Of a stretch of 64,000 nucleotides of DNA, positions 46,839-56,239 are shown one piece after another. The notes under the pieces were generated by a model that searched no databases, was not told the origin of the DNA, and saw only the letters and a list, made by a program, of their open reading frames with translations. The DNA comes from Sediminibacillus dalangtanensis (GTDB lineage Bacteria; Bacillota; Bacilli; Bacillales; Amphibacillaceae). Location: assembly GCF_017792025.1 (NCBI RefSeq), contig NZ_CP046956.1:186001-250000 (forward strand), given 5' to 3'. Both the position numbers and the translations under genes were made by a program. How positions within the stretch are numbered: the first letter of the stretch is position 1; every line of letters starts with the position of its first letter.

Positions 46839-48044
46839 ATGTTCCAAACGATAGACGAGGCATTACAAGACTTGCGGGCAGGAAAAATGGTCATTGTCGT
46901 TGACGATGAAAACCGGGAAAACGAAGGGGATTTGGTTATGCTTGCAGAGCATGCCACTCCTGAATCGATCAACTTCATGGCCAAGGAAGGCAGGGGGCTC
47001 ATCTGTGCCCCGATGGACAAAGAGCTGGCCGATAAATTGCGTCTGCCGGCTATGGTGGAAGAAAACAGCGACACCTATGGAACGGCGTTTACCATCAGTA
47101 TCGACCACGAGGAAACCGACACAGGAATCAGTGCTTACGACCGGGCACTGACCATCCAAAAATTGATTGAGGAGAAGACAGAAGCGGCTGCTTTTAAACG
47201 GCCGGGTCACGTGTTCCCGTTGGTCGCCAAACAGGCCGGTGTTCTCGAGCGTACGGGTCATACGGAGGCTGCAGTCGACCTGGCGAAACTTGCAGGTTCT
47301 AAGCCCGCAGGCGTGATCTGTGAAATCATGAACGGGGATGGCACCATGGCGAGGCTGCCGGAGTTGGAGAAAATGGCAGAACGGTTTGACTTATCGCTGA
47401 TCACCATTCAAGACTTAGTTGCCTACCGTAAAGTGAATGATATCTTGATCAATAAAGAAATAACGATCAAGCTGCCGACAGCCTATGGGGAATTTAATCT
47501 CACTGCTTACACGGAAAAATTCACAGGCAAGGAGCACCTCGCCCTTTTCAAGGGTGAGATAAGTCCAGAGAAACCTGTCCTCGTGCGGATTCACTCAGAA
47601 TGTTTGACGGGAGATGTTTTTGGTTCCCATCGCTGTGATTGCGGACCACAGCTCGAGCAGGCTCTGCAAGAGATCGAGGCAGCTGGAACTGGCGTGCTGA
47701 TATACATGCGTCAGGAAGGTAGAGGAATTGGCTTGCTGAATAAACTGAAGGCTTACAAGCTGCAGGAGCAAGGTTTTGACACTGTCGAAGCAAACCACCA
47801 GCTGGGTTTTCCAGCAGACTTACGAGACTATGCAGTTAGTGCCCAAATGTTAAAGGACCTTGGCGTCCGGAAGCTGCAGCTATTGACCAATAACCCGCGG
47901 AAAATTTCCGGGTTGAGCGATTATGGGTTGGAAGTGACGGAAAGAAAAGCAATCCAAATACCGGCAAACAAAAACAATGAAAGATACTTGCAAACGAAAA
48001 AAGCAAAGCTTGACCATTTATTTGATTTTCCCAGCAGCAACTGA
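46839..48044 (+). CDS. ribBA: Bifunctional DHBP synthase/GTP cyclohydrolase II RibBA
   Basis: Supplies both precursors of lumazine; 401 residues. The N-terminal half (1-200) is DHBP synthase with [16 protein letters not shown] and [17 protein letters not shown] motif (ERTGHTEA). The C-terminal half is GTP cyclohydrolase II with the zinc site [17 protein letters not shown] and catalytic [21 protein letters not shown] precedes ATG 46839. Confidence 0.97.
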   Translation: MFQTIDEALQDLRAGKMVIVVDDENRENEGDLVMLAEHATPESINFMAKEGRGLICAPMDKELADKLRLPAMVEENSDTYGTAFTISIDHEETDTGISAYDRALTIQKLIEEKTEAAAFKRPGHVFPLVAKQAGVLERTGHTEAAVDLAKLAGSKPAGVICEIMNGDGTMARLPELEKMAERFDLSLITIQDLVAYRKVNDILINKEITIKLPTAYGEFNLTAYTEKFTGKEHLALFKGEISPEKPVLVRIHSECLTGDVFGSHRCDCGPQLEQALQEIEAAGTGVLIYMRQEGRGIGLLNKLKAYKLQEQGFDTVEANHQLGFPADLRDYAVSAQMLKDLGVRKLQLLTNNPRKISGLSDYGLEVTERKAIQIPANKNNERYLQTKKAKLDHLFDFPSSN

Positions 48045-48063
48045 TTTCAAGGAGGATAATAAA

Positions 48064-48531
48064 ATGACAAATGTTTATGAAGGAAACCTGGTAGGTACAG
48101 ATTTAAAGATCGGAATCGTGGTTGGAAGGTTCAATGAGTTCATCACCAACAAATTATTAAGCGGTGCCCAGGATGCATTGAGGAGACACGGAGTGTCGGA
48201 AGACGATGTATCGGTTGCCTGGGTTCCTGGCGCGTTCGAAATACCGTTGGTTACGAAAAAAATGGCTGCTTCCAAAAAGTATGATGCGGTGATTGCCCTA
48301 GGGACGGTTATCAGGGGATCGACTCCACATTTTGATTATGTAAGCAGTGAAGTTTCAAAAGGAGTAGCAAATGTTTCCATACAGGAGGATCTGCCGGTTA
48401 TTTTTGGGGTGCTGACGACAGATACGATTGAACAAGCGATCGAAAGGGCCGGGACAAAAGCCGGCAACAAAGGAGCAGAAGCAGCTGTTTCAGCAATAGA
48501 AATGGCCAACTTGTTGAAAAACCTGGCTTGA
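48064..48531 (+). CDS. ribH: Lumazine synthase RibH
   Basis: Condenses DHBP with the ribityl uracil to form lumazine and builds the icosahedral shell enclosing RibE; 155 residues. Motifs are [13 protein letters not shown] near residue 18, VPGAFEIPL near 58, [16 protein letters not shown] near 80 with the catalytic His, and [12 protein letters not shown] near 115. ATG 48064 follows CAAGGAGGATAA; the longer frame inside ribBA is not used. Last gene of the operon; a weak hairpin with T-run follows near 48550-48590. Confidence 0.97.
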   Translation: MTNVYEGNLVGTDLKIGIVVGRFNEFITNKLLSGAQDALRRHGVSEDDVSVAWVPGAFEIPLVTKKMAASKKYDAVIALGTVIRGSTPHFDYVSSEVSKGVANVSIQEDLPVIFGVLTTDTIEQAIERAGTKAGNKGAEAAVSAIEMANLLKNLA

Positions 48532-48723
48532 AGCACTAAATGCAAAGAAAACCGGGCAGCCCTGCCTTGAGGGTTTTGCGGTTTTTTACTGCTCGATGGA
48601 AAATTTTTAGCAACGTTATTCTCTAGCACAAGGAAACGTAGTAATCAGATGGAATAATGCCGTATATTTTTCAATATCCCAAAGATGATTGTCTAGTGGT
48701 AAGATAACCATAGGAGGGATTCG

Positions 48724-49047
48724 GTGATTACGTATGAAATCTTTGAAAGTAATTTAGGCAATGTAAAGCCTATGGATGAACAGTTCATTTGCGATGAAAT
48801 CGAAGAACTGATCGAGCGCTTTGCTTTGACCATCACCCAAAGAACCACCTTAAGTACAAAAAAAGGCTGTTACCATTGGCACGCAAAAAAAGAAAGACAA
48901 AAAGGGGTACTCGAGGTCACCTATTGGCCAAAACACGGAAGGCTTTGGCTGGAAATAGCGGATAACCGTAAGGCGGAATGGAATATCGAGCTAATTGCCG
49001 AGCTTGCCGATGAGCTCGCTGAAAGATACGGCGGCCAAGTAGGGTAG
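48724..49047 (+). CDS. Hypothetical protein
   Basis: A 107-residue soluble, acidic protein I do not recognise. Features are an N-terminal helix-rich part (CDEIEELIERFALTI) and a middle WHAKKERQKG stretch suggesting beta structure with repeated Trp (YHWH, TYWPKHGRLWLEI). A final helix (IAELADELAERYGG) follows. GTG 48724 follows AGGAGGGA at good spacing. The gene stands alone between ribH and the tetR/SMR pair. Confidence 0.7.
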   Translation: MITYEIFESNLGNVKPMDEQFICDEIEELIERFALTITQRTTLSTKKGCYHWHAKKERQKGVLEVTYWPKHGRLWLEIADNRKAEWNIELIAELADELAERYGGQVG

Positions 49048-49072
49048 CAGTGTTTCAGCAAAAACGAAAAGT

Positions 49073-49130
49073 TTGACAACTGGAAGAAACCTAGATAAAA
49101 TGGAAACTAGAAAAACTGAATAAGTTTCCA
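49073..49130 (+). promoter_or_regulatory. tetR/SMR promoter with inverted repeat
   Basis: TTGACA (49073-49078), 17-nt spacer, TAAAAT (49096-49101). The inverted repeat TGGAAAC (49101-49107) / GTTTCCA (49124-49130) starts at the -10 box and is a candidate self-operator of the TetR. Confidence 0.75.
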
Positions 49131-49173
49131 TGATTTATTTTATTCATGGAGATAATCTAGAAGGGGTCATAGC

Positions 49174-49740
49174 GTGAAAGAAAGAATTATCAAGCAGGTT
49201 GTCGAGGAAATACAGCAAAGCGGGATGCGTTTCACGGTAGATGATATTACCAACCAACTAGGGATTAGTAAAAAAACGATTTATGAGCATTTTTCCTCGA
49301 AGGAAGAAATAATTGAAACCATCGTAGATAATATTTTAGAAGAGACAGATCAGAAGACGAATCAATTGATGGCTGATGATTCTATTTCATTCATCGACAA
49401 AATCAAGCAATTGATGCAAGTGCTGCCGGAATATCACCAAATCTATGATCGCCCGATACTGGATGAAATGAAACGGTATTATCCCGATCAATGGGTGAAG
49501 ATGGAAGATGCACTGGAAGAAGACTGGGATGATTTGCAGAAATTGATCGAGCAGGGCATCGAAACGGGTGAAATTGTTTCCAACTACTCGATTCCTGTTA
49601 TCATGAAGGTGCTGATCGAGGCAATCAATACGACGTTAGACCAGCACTTTTTCAATAAAAACAACATAACCGTAGCAGAAGCTTTGTCCCAAATTGTCGA
49701 TATCCTGTTATATGGATTGGTACCAGAGAATAAAAGATAA
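49174..49740 (+). CDS. TetR family regulator next to SMR pump
   Basis: A 188-residue repressor with N-terminal HTH: FTVDDITNQLGISKKTIYEHF (about residues 17-37), then SSKEEIIETIVDNIL. The C-terminal ligand domain is acidic and helical. GTG 49174 follows AGAAGGGG. It precedes an SMR efflux gene by 120 nt, typical of a local repressor of drug efflux. Confidence 0.9.
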   Translation: MKERIIKQVVEEIQQSGMRFTVDDITNQLGISKKTIYEHFSSKEEIIETIVDNILEETDQKTNQLMADDSISFIDKIKQLMQVLPEYHQIYDRPILDEMKRYYPDQWVKMEDALEEDWDDLQKLIEQGIETGEIVSNYSIPVIMKVLIEAINTTLDQHFFNKNNITVAEALSQIVDILLYGLVPENKR

Positions 49741-49769
49741 GACGCTTTTATTCTTTGATTTTTGTATAA

Positions 49770-49790
49770 ATAAACGATAAAAACGTTTAT
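49770..49790. promoter_or_regulatory. Inverted repeat between tetR and the SMR gene
   Basis: ATAAACG and CGTTTAT arms with 7-nt spacer in the 120-nt gap before the SMR gene; a possible second TetR site. Confidence 0.4.
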
Positions 49791-49859
49791 AGTTTATTGG
49801 TTTTTTAACCGGGAATCCGGGAAAGAAAATCAGAAAACGGAAGCAGGGAGGTATTCAAG

Positions 49860-50180
49860 ATGGCATATTTACTATTGGCAGGAGCCATTATCAGTGAGAT
49901 CGTCGGAAGCTCGATGTTGAAGATGTCTGCAGGGTTTACAAAGCTGATTCCGGGTGTAATGGCGATCATGAGTTATGGTGCATCCTTTTATTTTCTGGCA
50001 TTGGCGTTGAAAGAACTGCCAATGGGGCTTACTTATGCTTTGTGGGCCGGCATCGGCACCGTGATGACCGTGATGATTGGCATTGTATTTTGGAAAGAGC
50101 AATTTTCTATTCAAACGCTGGTTGGAGTGACGGCTATTGTAATTGGTGTCGTGGTCCTGAATATGCCACAAGGGGCCTGA
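49860..50180 (+). CDS. SMR family multidrug efflux protein (EmrE/QacC-like)
   Basis: A 106-residue protein with four membrane helices. The membrane-embedded Glu in AIISEIVGSSMLK (about residue 13) is the proton/cation site. YALWAGIGTVMTVMIG and the last helix with GVVVLNM are family-typical. ATG 49860 follows GGGAGG. Works as an antiparallel dimer in the membrane exporting cationic drugs; paired with its TetR upstream. Confidence 0.93.
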   Translation: MAYLLLAGAIISEIVGSSMLKMSAGFTKLIPGVMAIMSYGASFYFLALALKELPMGLTYALWAGIGTVMTVMIGIVFWKEQFSIQTLVGVTAIVIGVVVLNMPQGA

Positions 50181-50229
50181 CCTTTACCGCGTAGCCTGGA
50201 CAACTTGACAAGGAGCCGGTTAATTCATA

Positions 50230-50474
50230 TAGTATTTATACATTTGAATTTACGAAAAGCAATGACAAGGATTAGTACTGGAAGTAGCGGTGCCGCAGAG
50301 AGGAAATGGTTGGTGAGAATTTCCGTACAGCTATCCAGGAACCTGCCTTGGAGCTCAGTATCGATAAGATACAAGCGGAGACATCCGTTATCAAAGAAAG
50401 AGTGCACAGGTAACTGTGAACAAGGGTGGTACCACCAGACCTCGGTCCCTTTTTAGGGATCGGGGTTTTTTGTT
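50230..50474 (+). ncRNA. T-box leader of proS
   Basis: The T-box sequence AAGGGTGGTACCACC is at 50422-50436, with the terminator CCTCGGTCCC/GGGATCGGGG and T-run at 50440-50473. Upstream, AGAGAGGAAATGGTTGGTGAGA fits the distal part of stem I, and GAACCTGCCTTGGAGC the specifier side; CCT (50346-50348), a Pro codon, is the candidate specifier. Uncharged tRNA-Pro would thus induce proS. Confidence 0.93.
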
Positions 50475-50519
50475 TATCAACGTACTAACGGAAAATAGGA
50501 AAAGAAAAGGTGGTTGAAA

Positions 50520-51959
50520 ATGGCCAAAAAGAACAAGCAATTTGTAGAAAAAGTCACCGCAATGGAAGACGATTTTGCCCAATGGTACACGGACGTCGTA
50601 AAGCAGGCTGACTTGGTCGATTACGGTCCTGTACGAGGATCGATGATCATCAGACCTGAAGGATACGCAATTTGGGAAAACATCCGGGACATTCTCGATG
50701 CAAAAATAAAAGAAACCGGGCATGAAAATATGTATTTTCCACTGTTCATCCCGGAAAGTATGCTGCAAAAAGAAAAAGACCATATCGAGGGATTTGCTCC
50801 GGAGGTTGCCTGGGTAACACACGGCGGTGATGAAGAGCTACAAGAGCGACTGGTTGTCCGTCCGACCTCCGAGGTGCTTTTTGCTGAGCATTATGCAAAA
50901 ATCATTCACTCCTACCGCGATTTACCAAAGCTGTACAATCAATGGAGTAACGTTGTGCGCTGGGAAAAAACGACCAGGCCGTTTCTTCGCTCCCTTGAAT
51001 TCCTGTGGCAGGAAGGACATACTTGTCATGCGTCTGAAGAAGATGCGGCGAAGGAAACACGGCAAATGCTCGATGTGTATGCGAGTGTTTTCGAGGATTA
51101 CATGGCGATTCCTGTTCTAAAAGGAAAGAAAACAGAGAAAGAAAAGTTTGCTGGGGCAGCTTATACGTTGACGATTGAAAGCTTGATGCATGATGGGAAA
51201 GCACTGCAGGCGGGAACATCCCACCATTTGGGGACCGGTTTTGCAGAAGCGTTCGATATCCGCTTTACCGATGAAGCGGGTGAATTGCAGCCTGTTCATC
51301 AAACATCCTGGGGGTTCACGACTAGATCGATCGGAGCCATGATCATGGTTCACGGGGATAACCGCGGCCTGGTAGTCCCGCCGAAAATCGCCGCTAAGCA
51401 AGTGATGATTGTACCAGTCGCCCAACATAAAGAAGGGGTGCTCGACAAGGCGTATCAGTTGAAAGAACAGCTTGGCAACATCGCCCGGGTCGACATCGAT
51501 GCCAGTGATAAGATGCCTGGTTGGAAATTCAATGAGTATGAGATGAAAGGTGTTCCGATCCGGTTGGAAATCGGACCGAAGGATATCGAAAAAGGGCAAG
51601 CTGTATTGGTCCGCAGAGATACCGGTGAGAAATTGTTTACACCGATCGGTGAACTGGAAAAGGCCATCCCGGAATTGTTGGAGGATATCCAGCGGAACTT
51701 GTTTGAAAAGGCCAAGAAGCATCGCGAAGAGAAAACCAGTGTTGCGACAAACATGGAGGAGTTCAAACAGAATTTGGAGCAAAATCCCGGGTTTATTAAA
51801 GCAATGTGGTGCGGAGATCAGCAATGCGAGGATCAAATAAAAGATGAAACCACCGCAACTTCCCGCTGTATCCCGTTTGAACAGGAAAAAGTCGCGGACA
51901 CCTGTGTCTGCTGCCAAAAACCAGCAAAAGAGCTGGTCTACTGGGCTAAAGCATATTAA
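50520..51959 (+). CDS. proS: Prolyl-tRNA synthetase, archaeal/eukaryal-like short type
   Basis: A 479-residue class II synthetase. Motif 2 and 3 areas are seen ([46 protein letters not shown]). It lacks the 180-residue editing insertion of the usual bacterial ProRS. It carries the C-terminal zinc-binding domain with CGDQQCE and CVCCQK, as in archaeal-type enzymes. In the B. cereus group a similar ProS2 is T-box-regulated beside a constitutive bacterial ProRS, so a second proS probably exists elsewhere. ATG 50520 follows AGGTGG. Confidence 0.95.
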   Translation: MAKKNKQFVEKVTAMEDDFAQWYTDVVKQADLVDYGPVRGSMIIRPEGYAIWENIRDILDAKIKETGHENMYFPLFIPESMLQKEKDHIEGFAPEVAWVTHGGDEELQERLVVRPTSEVLFAEHYAKIIHSYRDLPKLYNQWSNVVRWEKTTRPFLRSLEFLWQEGHTCHASEEDAAKETRQMLDVYASVFEDYMAIPVLKGKKTEKEKFAGAAYTLTIESLMHDGKALQAGTSHHLGTGFAEAFDIRFTDEAGELQPVHQTSWGFTTRSIGAMIMVHGDNRGLVVPPKIAAKQVMIVPVAQHKEGVLDKAYQLKEQLGNIARVDIDASDKMPGWKFNEYEMKGVPIRLEIGPKDIEKGQAVLVRRDTGEKLFTPIGELEKAIPELLEDIQRNLFEKAKKHREEKTSVATNMEEFKQNLEQNPGFIKAMWCGDQQCEDQIKDETTATSRCIPFEQEKVADTCVCCQKPAKELVYWAKAY

Positions 51960-52029
51960 TAAAAAAGCGGAGGATACCCGAAAATCACGGTACGGAGGCA
52001 AAGGAAGTCTCCGCTAGTTGCTGGGGTCT

Positions 52030-52131
52030 ATGGCTAATCAAAAAAAGCATAAAAGGAAGACGCAGAAACAGGTTTGTCCTCCTGCCCCTGAAGGGAACAG
52101 TAAAGAAACACTTCATAGTGGAGGGTGGTAG
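52030..52131 (+). CDS. Possible 33-residue basic peptide
   Basis: ATG 52030 opens a 33-codon frame, MANQKKHKRKTQ then a neutral part. It ends with TAG one base before the ATG of the next gene, and the next gene's GGAGGGTGG site lies within its end. GGGG is the only weak site before its own ATG. It may be a leader peptide or chance; no homologue recognised. Confidence 0.3.
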   Translation: MANQKKHKRKTQKQVCPPAPEGNSKETLHSGGW

Positions 52132-52132
52132 C

Positions 52133-52354
52133 ATGGACAAGTCGGAACGTGAGAGGGGCAGCATGCTCCCGGACCAAAAGGATGAAATCAAGTTCAAGGA
52201 GTCCAAAGAAAAACAGGATAAACGTGATACGTTTGCTGAACCGCAGGAGGATTTCCCGATTGATCAGGTAGAAAAAGATGAAAAAGCGGACAGAAAGAAA
52301 ACGACTTCTTATAAAGATATCGAAACCGATAAAGAAAAGGAAAAAGATCAATAA
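52133..52354 (+). CDS. Small highly charged hypothetical protein
   Basis: 73 residues, almost entirely hydrophilic and rich in Lys, Glu and Asp (DKSERERG, KEKQDKRD, DQVEKDEKADRKK). It is predicted disordered, without membrane or signal segments. ATG 52133 follows GGAGGGTGG at good distance, and a strong terminator follows at 52358-52399, so it is likely expressed. Function unknown. Confidence 0.65.
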   Translation: MDKSERERGSMLPDQKDEIKFKESKEKQDKRDTFAEPQEDFPIDQVEKDEKADRKKTTSYKDIETDKEKEKDQ

Positions 52355-52357
52355 CTT

Positions 52358-52399
52358 AAGGCTGCGGCTTCTCCCTTCGGGGGGAGGCCGCAGCCTTTT
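52358..52399 (+). terminator. Strong terminator
   Basis: GGCTGCGGCTTCTCCC and GGGGAGGCCGCAGCC arms followed by TTTT; lies between convergent genes. Confidence 0.85.
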
Positions 52400-52877
52400 A
52401 GGAAGAAAGAAGCTGTTGGATGTCCGTTTCTATACTCTCTGGTTTGGTCGACGGGGCGTATCGTTTAACGACATGTCCGTCCTTATCGACTAAAAACTTA
52501 GTGAAGTTCCACTTGATTTGTCCGGAAAGGATGCCAGGAGCTTGCTTACTTAAATAAGCAAAAAGTGGATGGGCGTTTTTTCCTTTGACGTCGATTTTGC
52601 TGAACAATGGAAAGGTTACCCCATAATTTACTTCGCAGAAGGTTTGGATTGTTTCCTCTGAACCTGGCTCCTGATTCATAAACTGATTGCTGGGAAAGCC
52701 CAGCACGACTAAACCATCATCCTGGAATTTATCATACAACTGTTGCAAGCCTTGATACTGAGGTGTAAATCCACATTTGCTGGCCGTATTGACGATCAAC
52801 ATCGCCTTTCCTTTATACTTTTGAAGCGGTAATTCTTCGCCTGAAATCGAAGTGGCAGAAAAATCGTATATGTTCAT
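52398..52877 (-). CDS. bsaA: Glutathione peroxidase-like thiol peroxidase BsaA
   Basis: A 159-residue thioredoxin-fold peroxidase. The active-site motif NTASKCGFTPQY has Cys instead of selenocysteine (about residue 35), with Gln in GFPSNQF and Trp in WNFTKFL completing the catalytic set. It reduces peroxides in the cytoplasm, probably using bacillithiol or thioredoxin in Bacillaceae. ATG 52877 follows AGGAGGCG on the minus strand. Single gene. Confidence 0.93.
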   Translation of the reverse strand: MNIYDFSATSISGEELPLQKYKGKAMLIVNTASKCGFTPQYQGLQQLYDKFQDDGLVVLGFPSNQFMNQEPGSEETIQTFCEVNYGVTFPLFSKIDVKGKNAHPLFAYLSKQAPGILSGQIKWNFTKFLVDKDGHVVKRYAPSTKPESIETDIQQLLSS

Positions 52878-53090
52878 GCAAAACGCCTCCTTTATTGAAG
52901 GATAGCATAATCGAGTAACAGATCTGATAAAGGATGCTCAAATCTCTATAGAATCCAGCTTTTTGGCACCTTATGCAGGGTATAGCTCTCGGATTTCCCG
53001 TTTCTCTGCAAATGCTGCGGGGTGGTTTTTTGCTCGACCAACTCTTTATCGAAAGGCTTATTCCATAAAAATAGCGATTACACTTAGGCC

Positions 53091-53203
53091 GCAGAGGAAA
53101 TAAAACTCGCTTTCCGCGGACGAACGCCCAAGCCTCCTCGCAAAGCCCGCTGTGGGGTCTCGATCGCCCGTATTTCCGCAGGAGTCTCGCTTATTTCCTC
53201 TGC
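53091..53203. repeat. Palindromic repeat family C, full copy
   Basis: Perfect 13-bp terminal inverted repeats GCAGAGGAAATAA (53091-53103) and TTATTTCCTCTGC (53191-53203) enclose a core with CGCTTTCCGCGGACG, GCCTCCTCG, GGGGTCTCG and GCAGGAGTCTCGC. It occupies the middle of a 590-nt gene-free stretch. Outside the repeat only the terminator at about 53386-53416 is recognisable there. Confidence 0.85.
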
Positions 53204-53385
53204 TACGCTTTTTCGCTCTAAAGAGCCAACCGCTTGCTACCATAAAAGTCTATCACTAATCCCCGATAATTCGGTGACAAAATGGGGTTGTACTCTATCC
53301 CGATCTTTTACCGTAGTTTTAAGCAATTATCTAAATCAAGGCAGGGGCATCACCACATACAGTATGTAACAAGAATTCCCCCTTA

Positions 53386-53416
53386 AAAAAAGACGACCAG
53401 TACGGCCGTCTTTCAC
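53386..53416. terminator. Terminator downstream of trhO
   Basis: AAAGACG and CGTCTTT arms with inner CC/GG pairing. On the minus strand it follows trhO by about 55 nt and has a T-rich flank. Confidence 0.7.
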
Positions 53417-53471
53417 ATGTGGTGTTCCTCTTTAGATAACGCTTGATTAGCACTTTGAAAGGAAACCAGAC

Positions 53472-54446
53472 TTATTGATGGGCTACTCCATCTTCACGTT
53501 CGATTCTTTCCAGTCTTGCTTGGATTTCTTCCTCAGATAAATTGTGCTCTTCCACATACATGTTGCGTGGTGATACACGGCATTCATGCGTACATCCGCG
53601 CATGTACTTATGCTCATTCTCTTCTGAGCAAAGGAATTGGCGGTTACATTCAGGGTTTGCACAGTTTACATAGCGTTCACAAGGCTTCCCATCAAAGAAG
53701 TCTTTTCCTACTACTACATGTTCTTTACGGTTGACCGGTACGGAAATCCGTTCATCAAACACGTAAAGCTGTCCGTCCCACAGCTCGCCTTGTACTTCCG
53801 GATCTTTTCCATAGCTAACGATTCCGCCATGTAATTGGCCGACATCTTCAAATCCTTCCTTTACCAGCCATCCAGAAAATTTCTCGCAGCGGATACCGCC
53901 GGTACAGTAGGTAAGGACTTTTTTGCCTTCTAATTTGTCTTTATTTTCTTTCACCCATTCAGGTAATTCCCGGAATGTTTCAATATCAGGACGGATGGCA
54001 CCGCGGAAGTGGCCAAGGTCATACTCATAATCATTCCGTGCATCTAAAACAACCGTATTTTCATCCCGCATGGCTTCATAAAATTCTTGGGGACTTAAAT
54101 ATTGGCCGGTTGTTTCATTCGGGTCAACGTCATCCTCGAGACGGAGTGTAACAAGCTCGGGACGCTGACGTACATGCATTTTTTTGAACGCATGGCCGTC
54201 AGATTCATCTACTTTGAAGACCATTTCGGCAAAACGAGGATCAGCGTGCATGTCGTCCATATATTTATTGGTTTGTTCCACTGTTCCAGAGACCGTGCCG
54301 TTGATACCTTCTTCGGCAACCAGAATGCGACCTTTCAAGCCGAGTTCTTTACAATACTTGAGATGCTCGGCTGCATAGGTCTCCGGATCATCGATTGGAA
54401 CATAGTTATAATACAATAATACTTGATACTTTTCTTGGTTTTCCAT
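53472..54446 (-). CDS. trhO: tRNA uridine 5-hydroxylase TrhO (rhodanese-like, UPF0176)
   Basis: 324 residues. It hydroxylates U34 of certain tRNAs in an oxygen-dependent way to start mo5U formation. An N-terminal acylphosphatase-like domain ([17 protein letters not shown]) is followed by a rhodanese domain with active Cys in [15 protein letters not shown] (about residue 175). A Cys-rich C-terminal extension ([22 protein letters not shown]) completes it. ATG 54446 follows AGGTGGTAATAA; an earlier in-frame start at 54464 is less well placed. Confidence 0.93.
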   Translation of the reverse strand: MENQEKYQVLLYYNYVPIDDPETYAAEHLKYCKELGLKGRILVAEEGINGTVSGTVEQTNKYMDDMHADPRFAEMVFKVDESDGHAFKKMHVRQRPELVTLRLEDDVDPNETTGQYLSPQEFYEAMRDENTVVLDARNDYEYDLGHFRGAIRPDIETFRELPEWVKENKDKLEGKKVLTYCTGGIRCEKFSGWLVKEGFEDVGQLHGGIVSYGKDPEVQGELWDGQLYVFDERISVPVNRKEHVVVGKDFFDGKPCERYVNCANPECNRQFLCSEENEHKYMRGCTHECRVSPRNMYVEEHNLSEEEIQARLERIEREDGVAHQ

Positions 54447-54737
54447 TTTATTACCACCTATCAATTCATATTTGCAAGATATAAATGTAGGGTGGGATCT
54501 ATTATAACATTGTCTCTTGCAAGCATATATTTTAACAGAGGTTTAAGAGAAAAATCAACTTGTATTTAAAGGTAATCATAGCTATCACCTGGTTTAGGTG
54601 AAGGGAAAAGTGGAAATGAAAATAAAGAAAAGAAAGTGGGAGTTGAATATTTCGTTCCCATTTCTTTCACAATAAAGAGATGTAAGGGAATAGCTTTAAT
54701 CCGTTACCCGCATTTTTTGTAAGAAGGAGGTTTTTTC

Positions 54738-54935
54738 ATGACAGGGAAAGTCAAATGGTTTAATGCCGATAAAGGGTTTGGGTTCATTGAAAGAGAAGAT
54801 GGCGACGATGTATTCGTACACTTCTCGGCTATCCAGACTGAAGGTTTTAAAACGCTTGATGAAGGCCAGGAAGTCGAATTCGACATTGTCGAAGGCGATC
54901 GCGGTCCGCAGGCGTCCAATGTTCAACCTTTATAA
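54738..54935 (+). CDS. csp: Cold shock protein (CspB/CspD-like)
   Basis: A 65-residue OB-fold RNA chaperone. RNP1 KGFGFIERE and RNP2 VFVHFSAIQ are present, with the usual start [21 protein letters not shown] precedes ATG 54738. The 270-nt upstream gap includes a long AT-rich leader typical of csp genes, but I could not define a cold box. A terminator follows at 54949-54975. Confidence 0.95.
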   Translation: MTGKVKWFNADKGFGFIEREDGDDVFVHFSAIQTEGFKTLDEGQEVEFDIVEGDRGPQASNVQPL

Positions 54936-54948
54936 TCTGCTATTACAA

Positions 54949-54976
54949 AAAAGCGCATCTGTTGATGCGCTTTTTT
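54949..54976 (+). terminator. csp terminator
   Basis: AAAAAGCGCATC/GATGCGCTTTTTTT hairpin. Confidence 0.9.
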
Positions 54977-55010
54977 TGACAGATAAGAAAGTATAAATTT
55001 CAGAGATGTC

Positions 55011-55157
55011 TAGCTCCAGCGCTTACCCCCTCGAGGGCAAAAGGCCGCCACTTCGAGGCTTTGCTTAAGCTTGTCAGAGGCCCAAACAATGTGGGTCATG
55101 CAGGCGTTGCCACAGGACGTGGCGGCTTTAGCCTATACTCCTTTTGTCCTGGGCGGA
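55011..55157. repeat. Dispersed intergenic repeat, family A, copy 2
   Basis: Starts TAGCTCCAGCGCTTACCCC and ends with TCCTTTTGTCCTGGGCGG. The 39-nt core at 55089-55127 is identical to that of copy 1 (2791-2829), and the flanks are similar but shorter. Lies between csp and the methyltransferase gene. Confidence 0.8.
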
Positions 55158-55230
55158 AAAACGATAAAATAGTAATTGACTACATTTGATTAGTAAGCTT
55201 TACTGTTAAAACACGGAGGAGGAAAGCAAA

Positions 55231-55917
55231 GTGGATGACAAAACGTTTGACTGGCATCAAGAGGCAGGGAAGCAGTGGGATGAAAGGGCATCATTTTGGA
55301 ATCAAAACAGCAAAAGTATGTGGGATACCGGCAGCAGAAAAGAGATTATCCCGTTTCTGAATCACTATTTGCATCCAGGTGCTACCGTGTTGGACGTTGG
55401 CTGCGGAGATGGTTATGGTTCTTATAAGCTGAGCCAGGCAGGCTATAAAGTGACAGGTATGGACCTTTCAGAAGAAATGATCGAGAAGGCAAAGCGCTTG
55501 GCCGGAGAATTCATCACTTTCCGAAGGGAAGATATCATTCATCTCTCGTTTGCGGACGAAAGTTTTGATGCCATCATGGGAATCAACGTTTTGGAATGGA
55601 CAGAGCATCCACTGAAGGCCCTAAAGGAGTTGGACCGGGTTTTGAAGCCGGAAGGAAGCGTGTGTATCGGCCTATTGGGACCGACAGCAGGGCCGCGGAA
55701 CAACAGTTTTCCAAGGCTATACGGTGAAAAGGTGATCTGTAACACGATGATGCCTTGGGAGTTAAAAAGGCTGGTTGAAGAGGAGATCGGCTGGGAGACG
55801 ATCGGTGGAAAAGCTGTCTCCAAAAAGGATGTAACGGAAAAAGAGATGGCTGCTTTACCGGAAGAATTGCAACAGGCAGTGAGCTTTATGTGGCTGTTTT
55901 TGTTTCAAAAAGAGTGA
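55231..55917 (+). CDS. Class I SAM-dependent methyltransferase
   Basis: A 228-residue methyltransferase. The SAM motif I VLDVGCGDGYGSYKLSQAG is at about residues 53-72, with motif II GMDLSEEMIEKA and EDIIHLSFADESFDAIMG next. The substrate is unknown. GTG 55231 follows GGAGGAGG. A small gene starts 10 nt after its end, so they are likely an operon. Confidence 0.88.
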   Translation: MDDKTFDWHQEAGKQWDERASFWNQNSKSMWDTGSRKEIIPFLNHYLHPGATVLDVGCGDGYGSYKLSQAGYKVTGMDLSEEMIEKAKRLAGEFITFRREDIIHLSFADESFDAIMGINVLEWTEHPLKALKELDRVLKPEGSVCIGLLGPTAGPRNNSFPRLYGEKVICNTMMPWELKRLVEEEIGWETIGGKAVSKKDVTEKEMAALPEELQQAVSFMWLFLFQKE

Positions 55918-55927
55918 GGTGACGGAT

Positions 55928-56239
55928 ATGGATAAAAAAGAGATGGAAGAAAAAATTATCGAACAGTATCGCCAGGACGAAAACATGATGATTCTTGTTT
56001 TTGCCCAATGGTGTGTCAATAACGGCCTCAAGCCGGAAGAGCTCTATCATGAAGCTTATCCAGAGCAGGGGAGCAATAAAGAGCTGGAAAAAACACTGGA
56101 ATTGACCGTGCCGAAGGAGGAGTCGGAACCTATTCCGGATACCACCGTATTGAATGTATTGCAGTTATACGGAAATGATGACCTGGCTTTCATCGTGAAC
56201 AGGGAAATCGAAAAGCGTAAGAAGCAGGAGAACGATTAA
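55928..56239 (+). CDS. Small acidic hypothetical protein coupled to methyltransferase
   Basis: A 103-residue, strongly helical, charged protein I do not recognise. N-terminal KKEMEEKIIEQYRQDENMM, central WCVNNGLKPEELYHEAYPE and C-terminal FIVNREIEKRKKQEND. There is no signal or membrane segment. ATG 55928 has GAGGTG before it, overlapping the end of the methyltransferase gene; GTG 55919 is an alternative. It ends at a family B repeat. Confidence 0.72.
   Translation: MDKKEMEEKIIEQYRQDENMMILVFAQWCVNNGLKPEELYHEAYPEQGSNKELEKTLELTVPKEESEPIPDTTVLNVLQLYGNDDLAFIVNREIEKRKKQEND

Noticed and set aside
50205-50456. 83-codon open frame before proS
   Set aside because: Covers the T-box leader and antiterminator; no ribosome binding site.
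51117-52001. 294-codon minus-strand frame inside proS
   Set aside because: Antisense shadow of proS; hydrophobic Cys/Phe-rich composition typical of antisense frames.
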